A stretch of 64,000 nt of DNA. Origin: Nectonema munidae. Its lineage: Eukaryota; Nematomorpha; Nectonematoida; Nectonematidae. The translations under genes and the position numbers were made by a program. The notes under the pieces are model-generated. The model saw only the letters and a program-made list of their open reading frames with translations, ran no database searches and was not told the origin of the DNA. Shown here in pieces: positions 44,283-55,499 of the stretch (its first letter is position 1; the number at the start of each line of letters is the position of its first letter). The stretch lies in the NCBI GenBank assembly GCA_030549495.1, contig JAUIRK010000142.1, forward strand, positions 372,001 to 436,000, in the 5' to 3' direction.

Positions 44283-46621
44283 TTTTTGTCTAGTCAAATA
44301 GATTGGGTTTCAATTATTGAGTTGTACCCAAATAACCCTTCAAGAATTTTTGAGCAAATGATTTCTCAAATTTCTTACATGGTCAATGAGTGTACTTCAT
44401 TTGTTAACTTTAGTACCAACAAATACAAGGAAAAATTTAGTTCCTGGATCACTGATGAAGTCATACAAATGATAAAATTACGAGATAAATTGCGTCGAAA
44501 ATGCAAAAAGAGTACTGATTTGAACATTAAAAAAAAGTATACTTTATTAAGAAATCGTATAAAGTATAAGATAAGGGAGTTGAAGCAAAAGTATTACTCA
44601 ACGGTTTTTCACAACAGTGATACTACTCAGAAAACTTGGTCAAGTATTAACATGATCCTAAAAGGAAAGAAAAATAACAAAATATTAATTAAAAGAGATA
44701 ATCAGTATTATGATGACTTTACCCTTGCAAACATTTTCAACGAAAGCTTTGCTTGTATTCAAAATGATTCGTTGCCAAATCGGAAAAACTTTAATTTTCT
44801 TGACAATACAATGAATTTTTTTGAATTCGAACTGTGTTCTAATGAAATTCTATTATCCGTTATTGACAAAATGAAAATGAATGAAGCGAAAGATATATAT
44901 GGGATTTCCATAAATCATTTGAAGTTAATAAAATCTGACATTTGTATTGTTTTGTGTGAAGCTATCAATCTCTGCTTAATAAGTTGCATCTTTCCTGAAA
45001 TCCTTAAACTACATAAAGTTGTTCCAGTGCATAAGAAAAATGATAGGAACTGTATTGATAATTACAGACCAATTTCAATTATTCCTGCAGTTTCTAAAAT
45101 ATTTGAAGAGTTCATTCATTTTCCGCTAAAAGCTTATTTGAACTCAATAAATTACTTGAATGACCATCAATTTGGATTTCGCCAAAATTACTCCACTGAG
45201 TCTTTTCATTAATGTTTGATTCATAAAGTAGTCAATATTCTAGAACAGAAGGATGATGCAATACTTTTTCTATTTGACCTGTCAAAGGCTTTTGATAGAG
45301 TTAATCACTCGACAGTTTTAAAAAATTTGAATCAATGTGGTTTTAGTGAAAACGCTTTACTTTTTCTGAACTCATATCTCACAAATAGACACCAAATTGT
45401 TAAAGTTAATGATGCATTTTCTGGAAAATTATCAATAGGAAATGGTGTCCCACAAGGTTCGATTTTGGGGCCAATACTTTTTAATGTCGCTATCAACAGC
45501 ATTTTCTTCCTTGATACATTTTTTGAATTTCTGATATTTGCAGATGACATTTGCGTATACTTTCCAATGTCTAAAATAAAATATGGTCAATTTATCGATA
45601 CAATATGTTTGAACAACAGTCTAGATAAACTTTACAGTTGGTGCTCTGAGAATAATTTAATTTTGAGTAAAAACAAATCTAAATGCATGATAATCTCAAA
45701 TAAAAAGAGAAAATATAATTTTTTGGAGTCTACTGGAATTCCTGAAGTAAGTAGTATGAAAATACTTGGGTTACAATTTGATAATAAAATGCAATTTAGG
45801 CATCATATAGATAAATTAGCTCACGACCTGAATCGAGTGATTGGTATACTATACTTTACTAAAAATATTTTTCCTTTGAATATTAAACTTATGCTTTATA
45901 AACAATTGTTCATTTCTTATATAAACTATAGCATTATAAACTGGTATCCAAAAGGTAAAAAACGAATACAAATTCTTCAAAAAAGGGCTATCAGAGTGAT
46001 TTTTAATTTGAAAAAGAATGAGCACACATCGGAAATCTTTATTCAAAATAATATTCTGTGCATTGAAGAGATTTTCAAACAAAGGATCGGTGTATTCCTC
46101 TATAAGTACTTCAACGGTCATTTACAAAATGTGTTTGGGCAAATGATAAGATATAATGAAAATCCGAAATATATCACTAGGAATTCCAATAAACCCCTGA
46201 AAGTTTCATACAGACTTAAAAGTTCAGATATCTCACTAGTAAAAAAAGTAAATGAGTTTTATATTGAAAATTTACAACTTTTCGATCATATATCTATATC
46301 TTTGCTTACATTCAAAAAGAGAATAAAATATCATCTTTTAAGTTCGCGTTTAAACTAGTTTATAATCTAAATTCAAATTTTTAGCATGTGAAACTTTAAG
46401 CTTACCTGTTTGTTACGAAATTGTTATTATCTACAAATAACTAATCGGGAAAATCTGAGTAACGGCCATTTTGGCTATTGATTTATCCCATAACGATGAT
46501 CTTGTACAATATCTGAATGTTCATATTATGAGTATACATGCACTCATTTTATTTAATTATGATTCTTTTGAACTTTTTCATATCAATAAATTTTTTTTCT
46601 CTCTCTCTCTCTTTCTCTCTC
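44263..46621 (+). mobile_element. LINE copy 2, young, nearly intact reverse transcriptase, Jockey/CR1-like
   Basis: One frame covers 44286-46358, broken by a single in-frame TAA at 45210-45212. Before it lies the N-terminal RT region (DIYGISINHLKLIKSDICIV, KVVPVHKKNDRNCIDNYRPI, NDHQFGFRQNYST). After it lie FDLSKAFDRVNHSTVLKNLN, GVPQGSILGPILFN, FADDICVY and the C-terminal region to SSRLN. The endonuclease domain is missing (5' truncation). The 3' end is an aataaattt followed by a TCTC microsatellite (46586-46621). It is inserted in an older copy of its own family. Confidence 0.9.
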
Positions 46622-48694
46622 TATAAAGTTGTACCTGTACATAAGAAAAATGATAGAAACTGTGTAGATAATTACAGATCTATCTCAATTATACCCACAC
46701 TTTCAAAAATATTCGAAAAATTTATACATCATCAATTGGAGACTTACTTGGTTTCAATAAATTACTTAAATGACTATCAATTTGTATTTCGCCAACATTA
46801 TTCGACGTAATCTTTCCACTCTCGTTTGATTCATAAGACAGTTGAAATTTTAGAAAAAAAGGATGACGCATTTATTTGTCTCTTTGACCTGTCAAAGGCT
46901 TTTGACAGAGTTAAACACTTATCAATCTTGAAGAATTTGAATGAATGTGGGGTTAGTAGAGATACATTGTTTTTATTAAACTCATACCTAATTAATAGGT
47001 ATCAAATTGTTAAAGTGAATGATACTTTTTCTAAGAAGCTATCCCTCAAAAATAGTGTCCCGCAGGGATCCATTTTGGGGCCCTTACTTTTTAGCATAGC
47101 TATCAAAAACATTTTCTTCTTTCCAAACCTTTTTGAGTGTCTGCTCTTTGAAGACGACATTTGCGGTTGAACAAGAACTTAGACCAACTCTACAAGTGCT
47201 GTTCTGAAAATAATTTGATTTTAACAAAAAGAAATCCAAATGCATGATAATCTTCAATAAGAATAGGAAATATAACTTTTTAAAGTCCACATGTATTGCT
47301 GAAGAAAAAAATGTAAAAATACTTGAGTTATTATTTGATAATAAAATGAAATTTAGGCAACACCAGTGGCGGTTTTTAGGGGGAGGTGGCATCCCCCTCC
47401 CCCGAGTTTTTTGGCTCCCTCCACATCAAATACCTATTTTACTTGATTTAAAATTTACTCAAAACGTTTAATAATATAATTTTTTCGAGTGGGTTTTGCA
47501 TCCAGGTGAAGAAATATCTCTCTTATCTGGATGTGTGACTCTTAATTGAAAAATTTGATGCTTTAAAAATTAATCTAGAGAATTTTGTTGATGAATTTGA
47601 TAGTCGACATAATAATCGTCGAATAAAGCTGCATTGAAAATTTTAAATTTGTTTTTTTATAAAAAAACATTTTTTGTTTTTGGAGTGTTTCAGTGATTGT
47701 AAATAAAAAGCTAAAAAAGTTAAATTTTTCAAAAATTATGAAAATTCATTGGAATAATTCAAAGAAAAAAAGTAAAACATATGTATTTGGTAAATTGCAA
47801 AATTTATAAAAAATTATCTATTTAAAAACTTGGCCCTTGTTTGTCCCCCTCACTTTTTAAAATCTAGACCCGCCACTGGGAAACACATCGATCAGTTGGC
47901 CCTCAATCTAAATCGAGTCATTGGTATTTTGTTTTTTACTAAAAATATTTTCCCATTGAATATTAAACTTTTGATTTATAAGCAATTATTCCTTTCTTAT
48001 GTTAATTATAGCATCATAAATTGGTTTCCCTTTGGGAAAAAACGTATTCAAATTCTTCAAAAGAGAGCTATACGAGTAATTTTTAACATGAATAAGATGG
48101 AACACACTTCAGAGATTTTTATTCAGAATGAATTATTGAAAGTGGAAGATATTTTTAAACAAAGGATTAGAGTATTTCTCCATAAATATTTCAAAGGTTG
48201 TTTACAGAATGTTTTCGGGCCACTGATAAGATATAGGGAAAATCTTTCACATAAAACTAGGAACTCTCATAAACCTTTAAAAATTACATATAGACTAAAA
48301 GGATCAAGTATTTCTTTAATAAAAAAAGTTAATGAATTTTATAATGATAATGTGCATCTCTTTGAAAATGTATCCATGTCATTACTTTCATTTAAAAAAA
48401 AATAAAAAATCATCTTCTGAGTACATACAAAATATAATCTAATCTAGACTTTACCTTTTGTTTTCCATGTGATCTTTTAAGCTCTACTTGTTGATTTGCA
48501 AAAAGAAATTTTTTTTTATATATTTAACTGGAAAAATCTAATTCACGGCCATATTTGGCAATTGATTTTTCCTATAATGATAATCTTGAAAAAGATAATA
48601 TAGCTAAATATTAACATATATACACATTGTTTGCTCCACTTTATTATTTTTGTGAACTCTCTTTTTTTATAATAAAATTCTCTCTCTCTCTCAT
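46622..48694 (+). mobile_element. LINE copy 1, right part of the older element
   Basis: Starts YKVVPVHKKNDRNCVDNYRS and goes on with FDLSKAFDRVKHLSILKNLN, SVPQGSILGPLLFS and FEDDIC (the A of the catalytic FADD is changed to E), then after a MITE insertion at 47364-47878 HIDQLALNLNRVIGILFFTK to the C-terminus near 48405. The 3' end is aataaaattc plus TCTCTC at 48670-48694. Several stops and shifts. Clearly older than copy 2. Confidence 0.85.
47364..47878. mobile_element. hAT-type MITE inside LINE copy 1
   Basis: Inverted ends CAGTGGCGG with 8-base flanking duplications ggcaacac (47356-47363) and ggaaacac (47879-47886), one mismatch. Removing it restores the LINE order KMKFRQH.IDQLALNLN seen in copy 2. 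515 bases, AT-rich inside, C-rich near the ends, without transposase. Confidence 0.85.
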
Positions 48695-48905
48695 AACACT
48701 AGAAACTCTAATAAACCTTTAAAAATTACCCATTGACTAAAAGGATCAAGTATTTCTTTAATAAGATAGTAAATGAATTTTATAATGATAATGTGCATCT
48801 CTTTGAAAATGTATCCATGTCATTACTTTCATTTAAAAAAAAAATAAAAAATCACAAAATATAATCTTGACTTTACCTTTTTTTCCATGTGAACTTTTAA
48901 GTTGT
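48695..48905 (+). mobile_element. LINE 3' fragment of the same family, left half
   Basis: Repeats the 3' end of copy 1 from acactag.aactctaataaac onward, beginning directly after the TCTC tail of copy 1. It breaks off at about 48905 where a minus-strand LINE is inserted and resumes at 50432. Confidence 0.8.
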
Positions 48906-50431
48906 TTTTATTTATTTTTTTTTATTTATTTATTTAATAAAAAAAAATAAGAATAATAACATACAGCATGGTGGATCAAACCAAATAGGTTATTGTCACA
49001 CCTATAAAAAAAATAGGAACACTATATTAAATTCATATTTACAACAGGACTTAAAAATGATATAAAAAATAGGAGAAAAAATCCAGATAATAATTATAAA
49101 GGCAAAAAAAGAAATGAGGAACAGTTATATAATAGGATATAAAAAACTCCAAAACGTATCATTTTAAAATCAATATAGGAGAAAGACAATTTTCAAACAT
49201 GTTCACAAAGCATATAATTTTCAATATATATATATATATATATACGTAAAAAAAGAGAGAAGAAAGCAAATATCAATTATTGTTGATAGAGGAGCGATGA
49301 ACTGGCGAAAAATTGATCCTGGATGTAGAGATGCATTGTGGTTGGAAGGGGAATATGAAAAGGAATTACCTAAAAAAAATACAAAAGAGCACGAGTACCA
49401 AAATCTCAAAGATATAAAATATAGTATGGGTAATAAATATACTCAAAGACACTAACGAGTTGAAATAAAACATTTTTACATTTACGTTTGAAACTACAAT
49501 TGTTTTTCAGAAGCCTAATACAAATGGGAATGCTATTCCAGGTTTTTATGGACTTTTTAATAAAAAATTTATTACTTTTGGCAAATTTGTATCTTATATT
49601 TCTTAAATTGTGTTTGTTGCGTAAGTTGTGATGATGAAACTGACGATTTTCACAATAATTAAAATTAATTTCATGTTTTAGATTTATACATTTATGAACA
49701 AAAAGAGATAATTGAATTTGTCTAATTTGTAAAAGATTCGGGATTTTATATAAACTACGTATATACTCAGCATCCCTATTGAATAGAACTTTCAAAGCCC
49801 TGTCTTGTTTCTTCTGTAATGTTGGGAGTTTGGACACGTTAGATGAAGACCAAATAAAGTTAGAGTAAAGAATCTTAGAAAGAAAAAGGGCATAATAAAT
49901 ATTTATTTTGGTCTTAGTATCAAGAAGATTTTTAATTTTGAACAACATGCCAAGTGCTATTGAGGTATCTTTTAAAACATTATTGAAATGATTTGAAAAA
50001 CTAAGATAAAAATCTATAGTTACTCCTAAATAATTATAAGTATTCGTCCTCTGAAGATAGTTTTCTCCAATTTTTAAAAAATACAAATATTTTTGTTAAA
50101 CTTACTAAAATTCATATATTTAGACTTTGGTACATTTATATATAGCTTATTACTGCAACACCAATTATAAAATTCAGATAGAAACTTATTAATAATATAT
50201 TGATCCAAAAAAAGATTTTTACTTCGATACAAAATAGTTCAATCATCAGCGTACAAATAAAGAGTAAAATCAGAATTTTGAAGAGCAAAAATATCATTAA
50301 CATAAAGAATAAATAAAAGTGGGCCAAGGATAAAGCCTTGTGTCACACCCTTATTTAATTTAGAATACTTAGACGCACTGTTATTTCCAAAAACATATTG
50401 TTGACTAGTTGTATCATTTTTTTTAATATCC
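48905..50431 (-). mobile_element. Second LINE family, 5'-truncated, inserted on the minus strand
   Basis: Minus-strand frames read KGVTQGFILGPLLFILYVND then LYLYADD (50239-50433), and NTYNYLGVTIDFYLSFSNHF, LPTLQKKQDRALKVLFNRDA and NLRNKHNLRNIRY (49406-50086). These are RT motif B, the YADD box and the C-terminal region of a CR1/Jockey-like LINE, different from the host LINE family. The 3' tail, in minus sense, is a run of AAAT units (about 48905-48950). One frameshift lies between the two blocks. The left and right flanks are halves of one older LINE 3' end. Confidence 0.85.
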
Positions 50432-50590
50432 AACTGGAAAAATCTAATTCACGGCCATATTTGGATAATAAAAAGATGATATTTTCTTCATGTGAATATA
50501 TATTATAAATATTAACATATATACACATTGTTTGCTCCACTTTATATCTTTGTGAACTCTCTTTTTATAATAAAATTCTTTCTCTCTTTG
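50432..50590 (+). mobile_element. LINE 3' fragment, right half
   Basis: Continues with aactggaaaaatctaattca and ends aataaaattctttctctctt, matching the last 160 bases of copy 1 (48530-48690). Confidence 0.85.
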
Positions 50591-51205
50591 AATAAAAATT
50601 CCTAAATTTTGTCTTCGTTTACAAAATTATTTTTTGAATGTGTATAACCTGATTAGATTTATACTGAATAAGATATTTGATATATATATGTGAGGAAAGT
50701 TTTATCTCTTTTCGTTAAATCGTAATGGAAATTTAATTTTGCAACTTCTTTTAGGTTTGAAATGATCTTGAATAAAACAGATAGAAAAAATTTTATACTA
50801 CCTTAAGAATTAACTTTATACTAAATACCTTTTGAAAAAGAATTTTTCATGATTGATTTCTATGAAGATTTTATTATGGTTGTTGATAATTTTACTTTAA
50901 AATTACATAATTTAATTCTATGTTTTGAGGTTCGGGCATCGTGGCCTGGGAATGTTTTCTTATTTATGTTTGATAATTTTGAATTTATATTCTATACTTA
51001 AAAGCATTTTTTATAAGTTCTCTTATAAATTAAATTTTTTGAATTCGCTATTTAAAAGTTATACTCATATGATTTTTTTTAATTATTTTTATGATACCCC
51101 TTATTAAATTCATTTTACAAGATTTAACAACTATTTTTTATATGGTATTTTAAAATTTATCCATGGTTACATTGTAGGCAACTTAATATTTTTGTTTGAA
51201 TCAAC
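50591..51205. other. No gene seen
   Basis: AT-rich stretch between the LINE nest and the Tigger end. Nothing recognised. Confidence 0.5.
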
Positions 51206-51206
51206 T

Positions 51207-52395
51207 ACAGTCAAACCTGTCTAGCGGCCGCTCAAGGAAAACAGAAAACCTGACCGCTATTTACAGGTTGTCTTAATACACAGGTTAAAAATTATTTTAG
51301 TTCTTATTTTGTATTTAAAAGATTATGTGTGGAATTTATTTATTAACTTAGCACTTGTCTCAAAAAAATTATTATAGTGTAGAAAGATCATTCTTTTTAT
51401 AAAAATAAACTGCATAACATAGCAAACAAAAGATGAAAATATTAAAAGTAAAAGTAATAAAAACTAGAAGAGCATTTTATTAATAAAAAATTTAATAGTG
51501 ATCTAGGTTATGTATGATGGAGGTTTACATAATTCTTTTTCAAAATATAGTAATCAGAGATTTTTGACATTTTGTTTTTGTAACTGATTCATGATCTACT
51601 CATCATTCAACTCTGCATTTTTCGAGTACTTTAGTGAAGCCTTTGTGTATCGCGAATGCCTGTATTTCAGAAATACTTTCACTGACATCCCCAAGGTTTT
51701 TGTACTGGTGTTCATGTGAGCCTTCATCATCATCTTCTTCTTCGCTGATTTCATCATTTTCTTGATTGAGTTCAAGTCGGCGCTGAAAATCTTAGAGAGT
51801 TGAAGGGTGATTATGATCAGTTGTCACCAGTGAAGCATCGAATCCAACAAATTCATCTAAACTCATTTGCAAATTTTCTCGACAAACAGTCTCTATATCA
51901 TCATTCTCTTCTTCCTTGTCTTCATCAACTGTACTTTCAGCGTCTTCACCTCCAACTCCACATAAACACTTCTGGATTGTGTCTGCCCTAATTTTTCCCC
52001 ATGCTTCGTGAAGCCAATAAATAGCTTGAAGAAGATCAGTGCGTCGCAACAGATTAGAAGCCGTCAACTTTTGAAATTTTTTTTTGAAAATTTGAAAACA
52101 ATTTGACCGCGTTTATTATTGCTTGATCAATTGGCTGAGTGATGGAAGAAATGTTAGGAGGAAGGAAAACAAGTTTTATATTAGAAAACTAAACGAGGAT
52201 GGCACAGAGCATCCAGCAACATTAGGATCTTTTGGCTTTAGCACTGCATTTTTTGTTGAGTTTTTTCATAAAAAGTTCAAAAAGATTGCTTGTGATCCAC
52301 GCCTTTTTGTTTGCGTGGTAATCTACCGCAAGATCTTTATGTTGTATTTTTCCAAAGCAACAGGGTTTAAATGATTTGCCAATTACCATTGGACG
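51207..52395 (-). mobile_element. Tigger/pogo DNA transposon remnant
   Basis: The left end next to a TA is cagtcaaacctgtctagcgg, a Tigger-type terminus. On the minus strand the catalytic-end region reads GRLPRKQKGVDHKQSF, then SNIKLVFLPPN, SSITQPIDQAIINAVKLFS (52070-52190), and LLQAIYWLHEAWGKIRADTI then QKCLCGVGG (51950-52040). LPPNTTS..QP(M/L)DQG(I/V)I and D(A/L)I.WI...W..V...TI.NCF.K.G are hallmarks of DDE_1/Tigger transposases. Acidic TVDEDKEEENDDIE follows. Several stops or shifts. The right end is missing; an RTE-type LINE sits there. Confidence 0.8.
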
Positions 52396-52411
52396 CTCTT
52401 TTTAATTTAAT

Positions 52412-52985
52412 ATAATATAATAATCAATTTTACGGCTTGTGTTCCAGCACGCTGAGGTTTAGCCGGTTTTTACCACTATGGCATTTAATCTCTCATTATT
52501 TTGCGTCTCCATTCATCTCTATTTTGCTCGTCCCCTAATGCTAAATGTCTTTTGCTCATGTCTTTTTTGACTATTTCTATCCATGTCATCTTTGGCGCGC
52601 CTTTACTCTTATCTAAAGTTTGATTTTTAAAAGCTTCTTTAATTAGATCACCCGAAGGTCTTTATTTACATGCCCAAACCACATTAACCTTTGCATTTCT
52701 AATACTTTATTTATTTCATTTACTTGACATAAACTTCTAATATTTTCATTACTTATTTTATCCTTTAAATTAAATTTGCACATGATTCCTAACATCCTCA
52801 TCTCTGTGGGGTTTAGTCTCTTTTTTTCTCAGATTCTTTTAAAGCCCAACTTTGGCTACTATACACTACTAAACTAGACTTAATGCAACTTATATAAAAA
52901 AAACCCTTAATTTTAACGAAAAGATACTATTGCATAAAATACCACTTAACGCTTTAAATTATTTCCAAGTTTTAAACGTCATCTT
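52412..52985 (-). mobile_element. LINE 3' end, RTE-type, minus strand
   Basis: In minus sense: FKALSGILCN, then VVYSSQSWALKESEKKRLNP, TEMRMLGIMCKFNLKDKISN, ENIRSLCQVNEINKVLEMQR and LMWFGHVN, then SKGAPKMTWIEIVKKDMSKR, the untranslated tggtaaaaaccggctaaacc and an AT-rich tail (about 52412-52435). RLNPTEMRMLG.M..... and FGHV are typical of the RTE-like LINE C-terminus. Same 3' end as 23490-23755. At least three stops or shifts. Confidence 0.85.
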
Positions 52986-52989
52986 ATAC

Positions 52990-53877
52990 CCACTTCCTGG
53001 GGTAGGCTCCCAGGCCTTCTTTGAAAAAAAGTATTATCCGCTCGAATGCAGGGGTAACTTAAATGTAATGTATAATGTTTTATCAATTCATTATATTACT
53101 CTTGACATTTCAACTGGAAAGTTTTATTACAAGAAACATGAGGAGCTTGAACAAAACTAATTCATCCACTGAGTACAACAGCAATCTCAGTAATTTGTCT
53201 TTTGAGTTTGTCCTTTACAATTGTCATGATAAGTCACGTAAAAGCGTCCGTTACTAATAGTCTTTTTTCCAAAATTGAAATTCTTTCTACCAAATATTAT
53301 TTTCCCATAACAAAGTAAGATCTGTACCATGGTATTTCCATATACTGCACAAAGAACAGTTCTCTATCTTTTCAAAATACGACCATATCAGGATTTTTAG
53401 GATAATGTTAACCACGTGTAGAATCACTTAGTTTATAACCAACCTTTGCTGGCCACAATCAAGGACGAGACAGGGATTTGCCATTGTGAGCACATTTCTA
53501 AATTCCACAGGTATACCGTGTATATTTTCTTTTTTGTAATGTTGACAATTTTACATTGGTTAAACATTCACTTCTCGACATTAATGAGTATATGTATGAA
53601 TTTATGACATGCTTGTTAGTGATCATGCATGCCTAGAATAGGCTTATACATGTTCTGGGTTTATTTTTTGAAAAGGCTTTTGCTCTAAATAGATTTTTCT
53701 TGATTGTATTTTCCTAATTTATATCGATATCGTTCATATCTCTCAAACTTTAATATAATTGTATTTAAATGCTAGATGAAGTATTCGCTGAAAGTGAAAC
53801 CTCTTCCTTTCCAAAGCTGCAAACTTTGATCTTGTCTAATCTTTTTATGCTTTGAAGTTCTCTCCAAAATAAAGAAA
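52990..53877. other. No gene seen; upstream region of the ZC3H14-like gene
   Basis: No transposon ends recognised. The 100 bases before 53878 lack an obvious TATA box or initiator that I can defend; a promoter or an upstream untranslated exon may be in this stretch. Confidence 0.4.
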
Positions 53878-54690
53878 ATGATGGAAGCTGGGAATAAGAA
53901 GTTGTTTCGTAAAGTTGAACGCTTAATTAAAGAAAAGCTGCTAGAGATGGATTTGTTTGTGGACGAAGAAATTCCTACCTACATTTGCATCATGCTGCGA
54001 AATCAAAAGGACTGGAAGAGTATTCGAGACAACCTGAAGACATTTCTCGGCTCAACCAACTCCACAGCATTCGTGCAATGGCTGAAAAAGTTGACGAACC
54101 GTCTCAAAGACGCAGGCGAGAAAGAGGGGGCCAAGAATCCACCCGAAACTCCTGCCAAAGACCCCAAGAGAGTCCTTGCGTCGACGTCATCCTCTTTCGC
54201 GAAGCTGAAGAGGAGAGCAGACGATGTACGCTCCTCTTCCCGATCCAGTTTCTCCCTTTCGTCCCAAAGCGACGAAGACAAAAAGGGAGGAAGTAAAGAA
54301 ACTGGCGCGCCCTTTCAGAAACCGATTGTTGTTGTTAAGGCAATGGCGGACGGCGATGCGAAAAATGAGGCGAACCGAGTGGGAAGTGCTTTGGGAGGTG
54401 TCTCTTCTTCCACCCCAGTCTACCCCAGATCCATCATAGTGAATAAGAGTCGCTTGGGTGAGATCAATAAATCCATCGTGCCTAAACCCTCTCCTCCTCA
54501 AAACCAAACTCGCTTCATCGTCACTCTGGACGGCGCGAAGGATGTTCCCAGTTTGATTCAGCGCAAAGTCGTTGGTGTGCAAGAAGACAAGGGAAAGATC
54601 AAACTCGAGCAAGCTTCCACCTGTCCCCGTAAAAGTGAGCAGAACCTCATCGTTAGCAAACACTTTCCTCAAGTCAATATAGATGGATGA
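53878..54690 (+). CDS. ZC3H14: ZC3H14/Nab2-like protein, N-terminal PWI-like half, no zinc fingers
   Basis: An intact 270-residue frame, GC-richer than its surroundings. Residues about 5-75 (KVERLIKEKLLEMDLFVDEE, IPTYICIMLRNQKDWKSIRD, NLKTFLGSTNSTAFVQWLKK) match the PWI-like N-terminal domain of ZC3H14 (Nab2): KLQELG.YVDEELPDYI.VM..NKK....M..DL..FLG.NT..F..WL. Residues 213-219 are FIVTLDG, the other conserved block of ZC3H14 upstream of its fingers. In between is a serine-rich low-complexity linker. ZC3H14 is a nuclear poly(A)-RNA-binding protein that limits tail length, and its CCCH fingers bind the RNA; none are encoded here. Either the frame is a truncated or retro copy, or a donor inside the frame (aaaagtgagc near 54631) leads to finger exons right of the region I could read. 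Two ATGs open the frame at 53878 and 53881. Confidence 0.82.
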   Translation: MMEAGNKKLFRKVERLIKEKLLEMDLFVDEEIPTYICIMLRNQKDWKSIRDNLKTFLGSTNSTAFVQWLKKLTNRLKDAGEKEGAKNPPETPAKDPKRVLASTSSSFAKLKRRADDVRSSSRSSFSLSSQSDEDKKGGSKETGAPFQKPIVVVKAMADGDAKNEANRVGSALGGVSSSTPVYPRSIIVNKSRLGEINKSIVPKPSPPQNQTRFIVTLDGAKDVPSLIQRKVVGVQEDKGKIKLEQASTCPRKSEQNLIVSKHFPQVNIDG

Positions 54691-54784
54691 ATCTGAACAT
54701 ACGTTAATTAGCTTCTTGATATTCTGAGTTTATTCGATGATATGGAAAATTTTGATTTTCTCTTTTCTTTGAAATTTTTTAAAT

Positions 54785-55010
54785 AATAAATTTATAGTTT
54801 ATTTATCCAAGTGCCAGATTTGTAGAGTCAGAATCGGTGTAGTAGCCTCATTTTTTGATTTTTGCAGTCAGTGTCGAATCGAACAGAAACCACACTTGAA
54901 TAAGTTATGCTTTGCTTTCCGCGTACCTAAGGTTTTTGTTCATCTACTCTGTGTATTCCATAAATTTATTCTTGCTAATGCTTATAAAGAATGTTTTTTT
55001 AGCAAATAAA
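54785..55010 (+). terminator. Poly(A) signals of the ZC3H14-like gene
   Basis: AATAAA at 54785-54790 and again at 55005-55010, 95 and 315 bases after the stop codon. Either could end the transcript. Confidence 0.55.
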
Positions 55011-55499
55011 GATTGCTGTCTCATGATTTTCATCGACTAATCCATCCATTACATACAATTTTGACAAAACTTCGGTGGCATCAAAACACGATGAAGAAAT
55101 TTGCCACGTTACATTTAACCCTTAGTTCCTATGTATTTAACCTAGCAGAAAAATCAGCTTCGTCGGTATCCTTATGTAGAAAACTTTTCTAGATTTGCCA
55201 TACCCAATATTTTTCATCAAAATATACCCATTATGTCATGAAATTTTAGTCAAATTATAGTTAAGGGGTGGTTCACAATTGACGTCAACCAATTTTTGTC
55301 AAATTTTAGTTTAACGAAACATCATGGCTGTTGTTTTTTGAGAAATGATGTGAATTTTTTAAAAAGAGATACTAGTTCTATAAAAAAATATCATCGCAAA
55401 AACTGTAATACATACGCTGTTATTTTGCACCCGTTGCCTCGTTCGTTGCATTTGAGATACGGTGGTTTTATTTTTTTAATTCAACAAACTTTTAATATA
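55011..55499. other. No gene seen
   Basis: AT-rich; the 69-codon frame at 55296-55505 has no recognisable motif. Confidence 0.4.

Noticed and set aside
49221-49409. Short minus-strand frame ending in a tyrosine-isoleucine repeat
   Set aside because: The tail is a translated (TA)n microsatellite within a LINE 3' region.
54003-54672. Minus-strand frames of 92 and 161 codons
   Set aside because: Antisense shadows of the ZC3H14-like coding sequence, caused by its higher GC.
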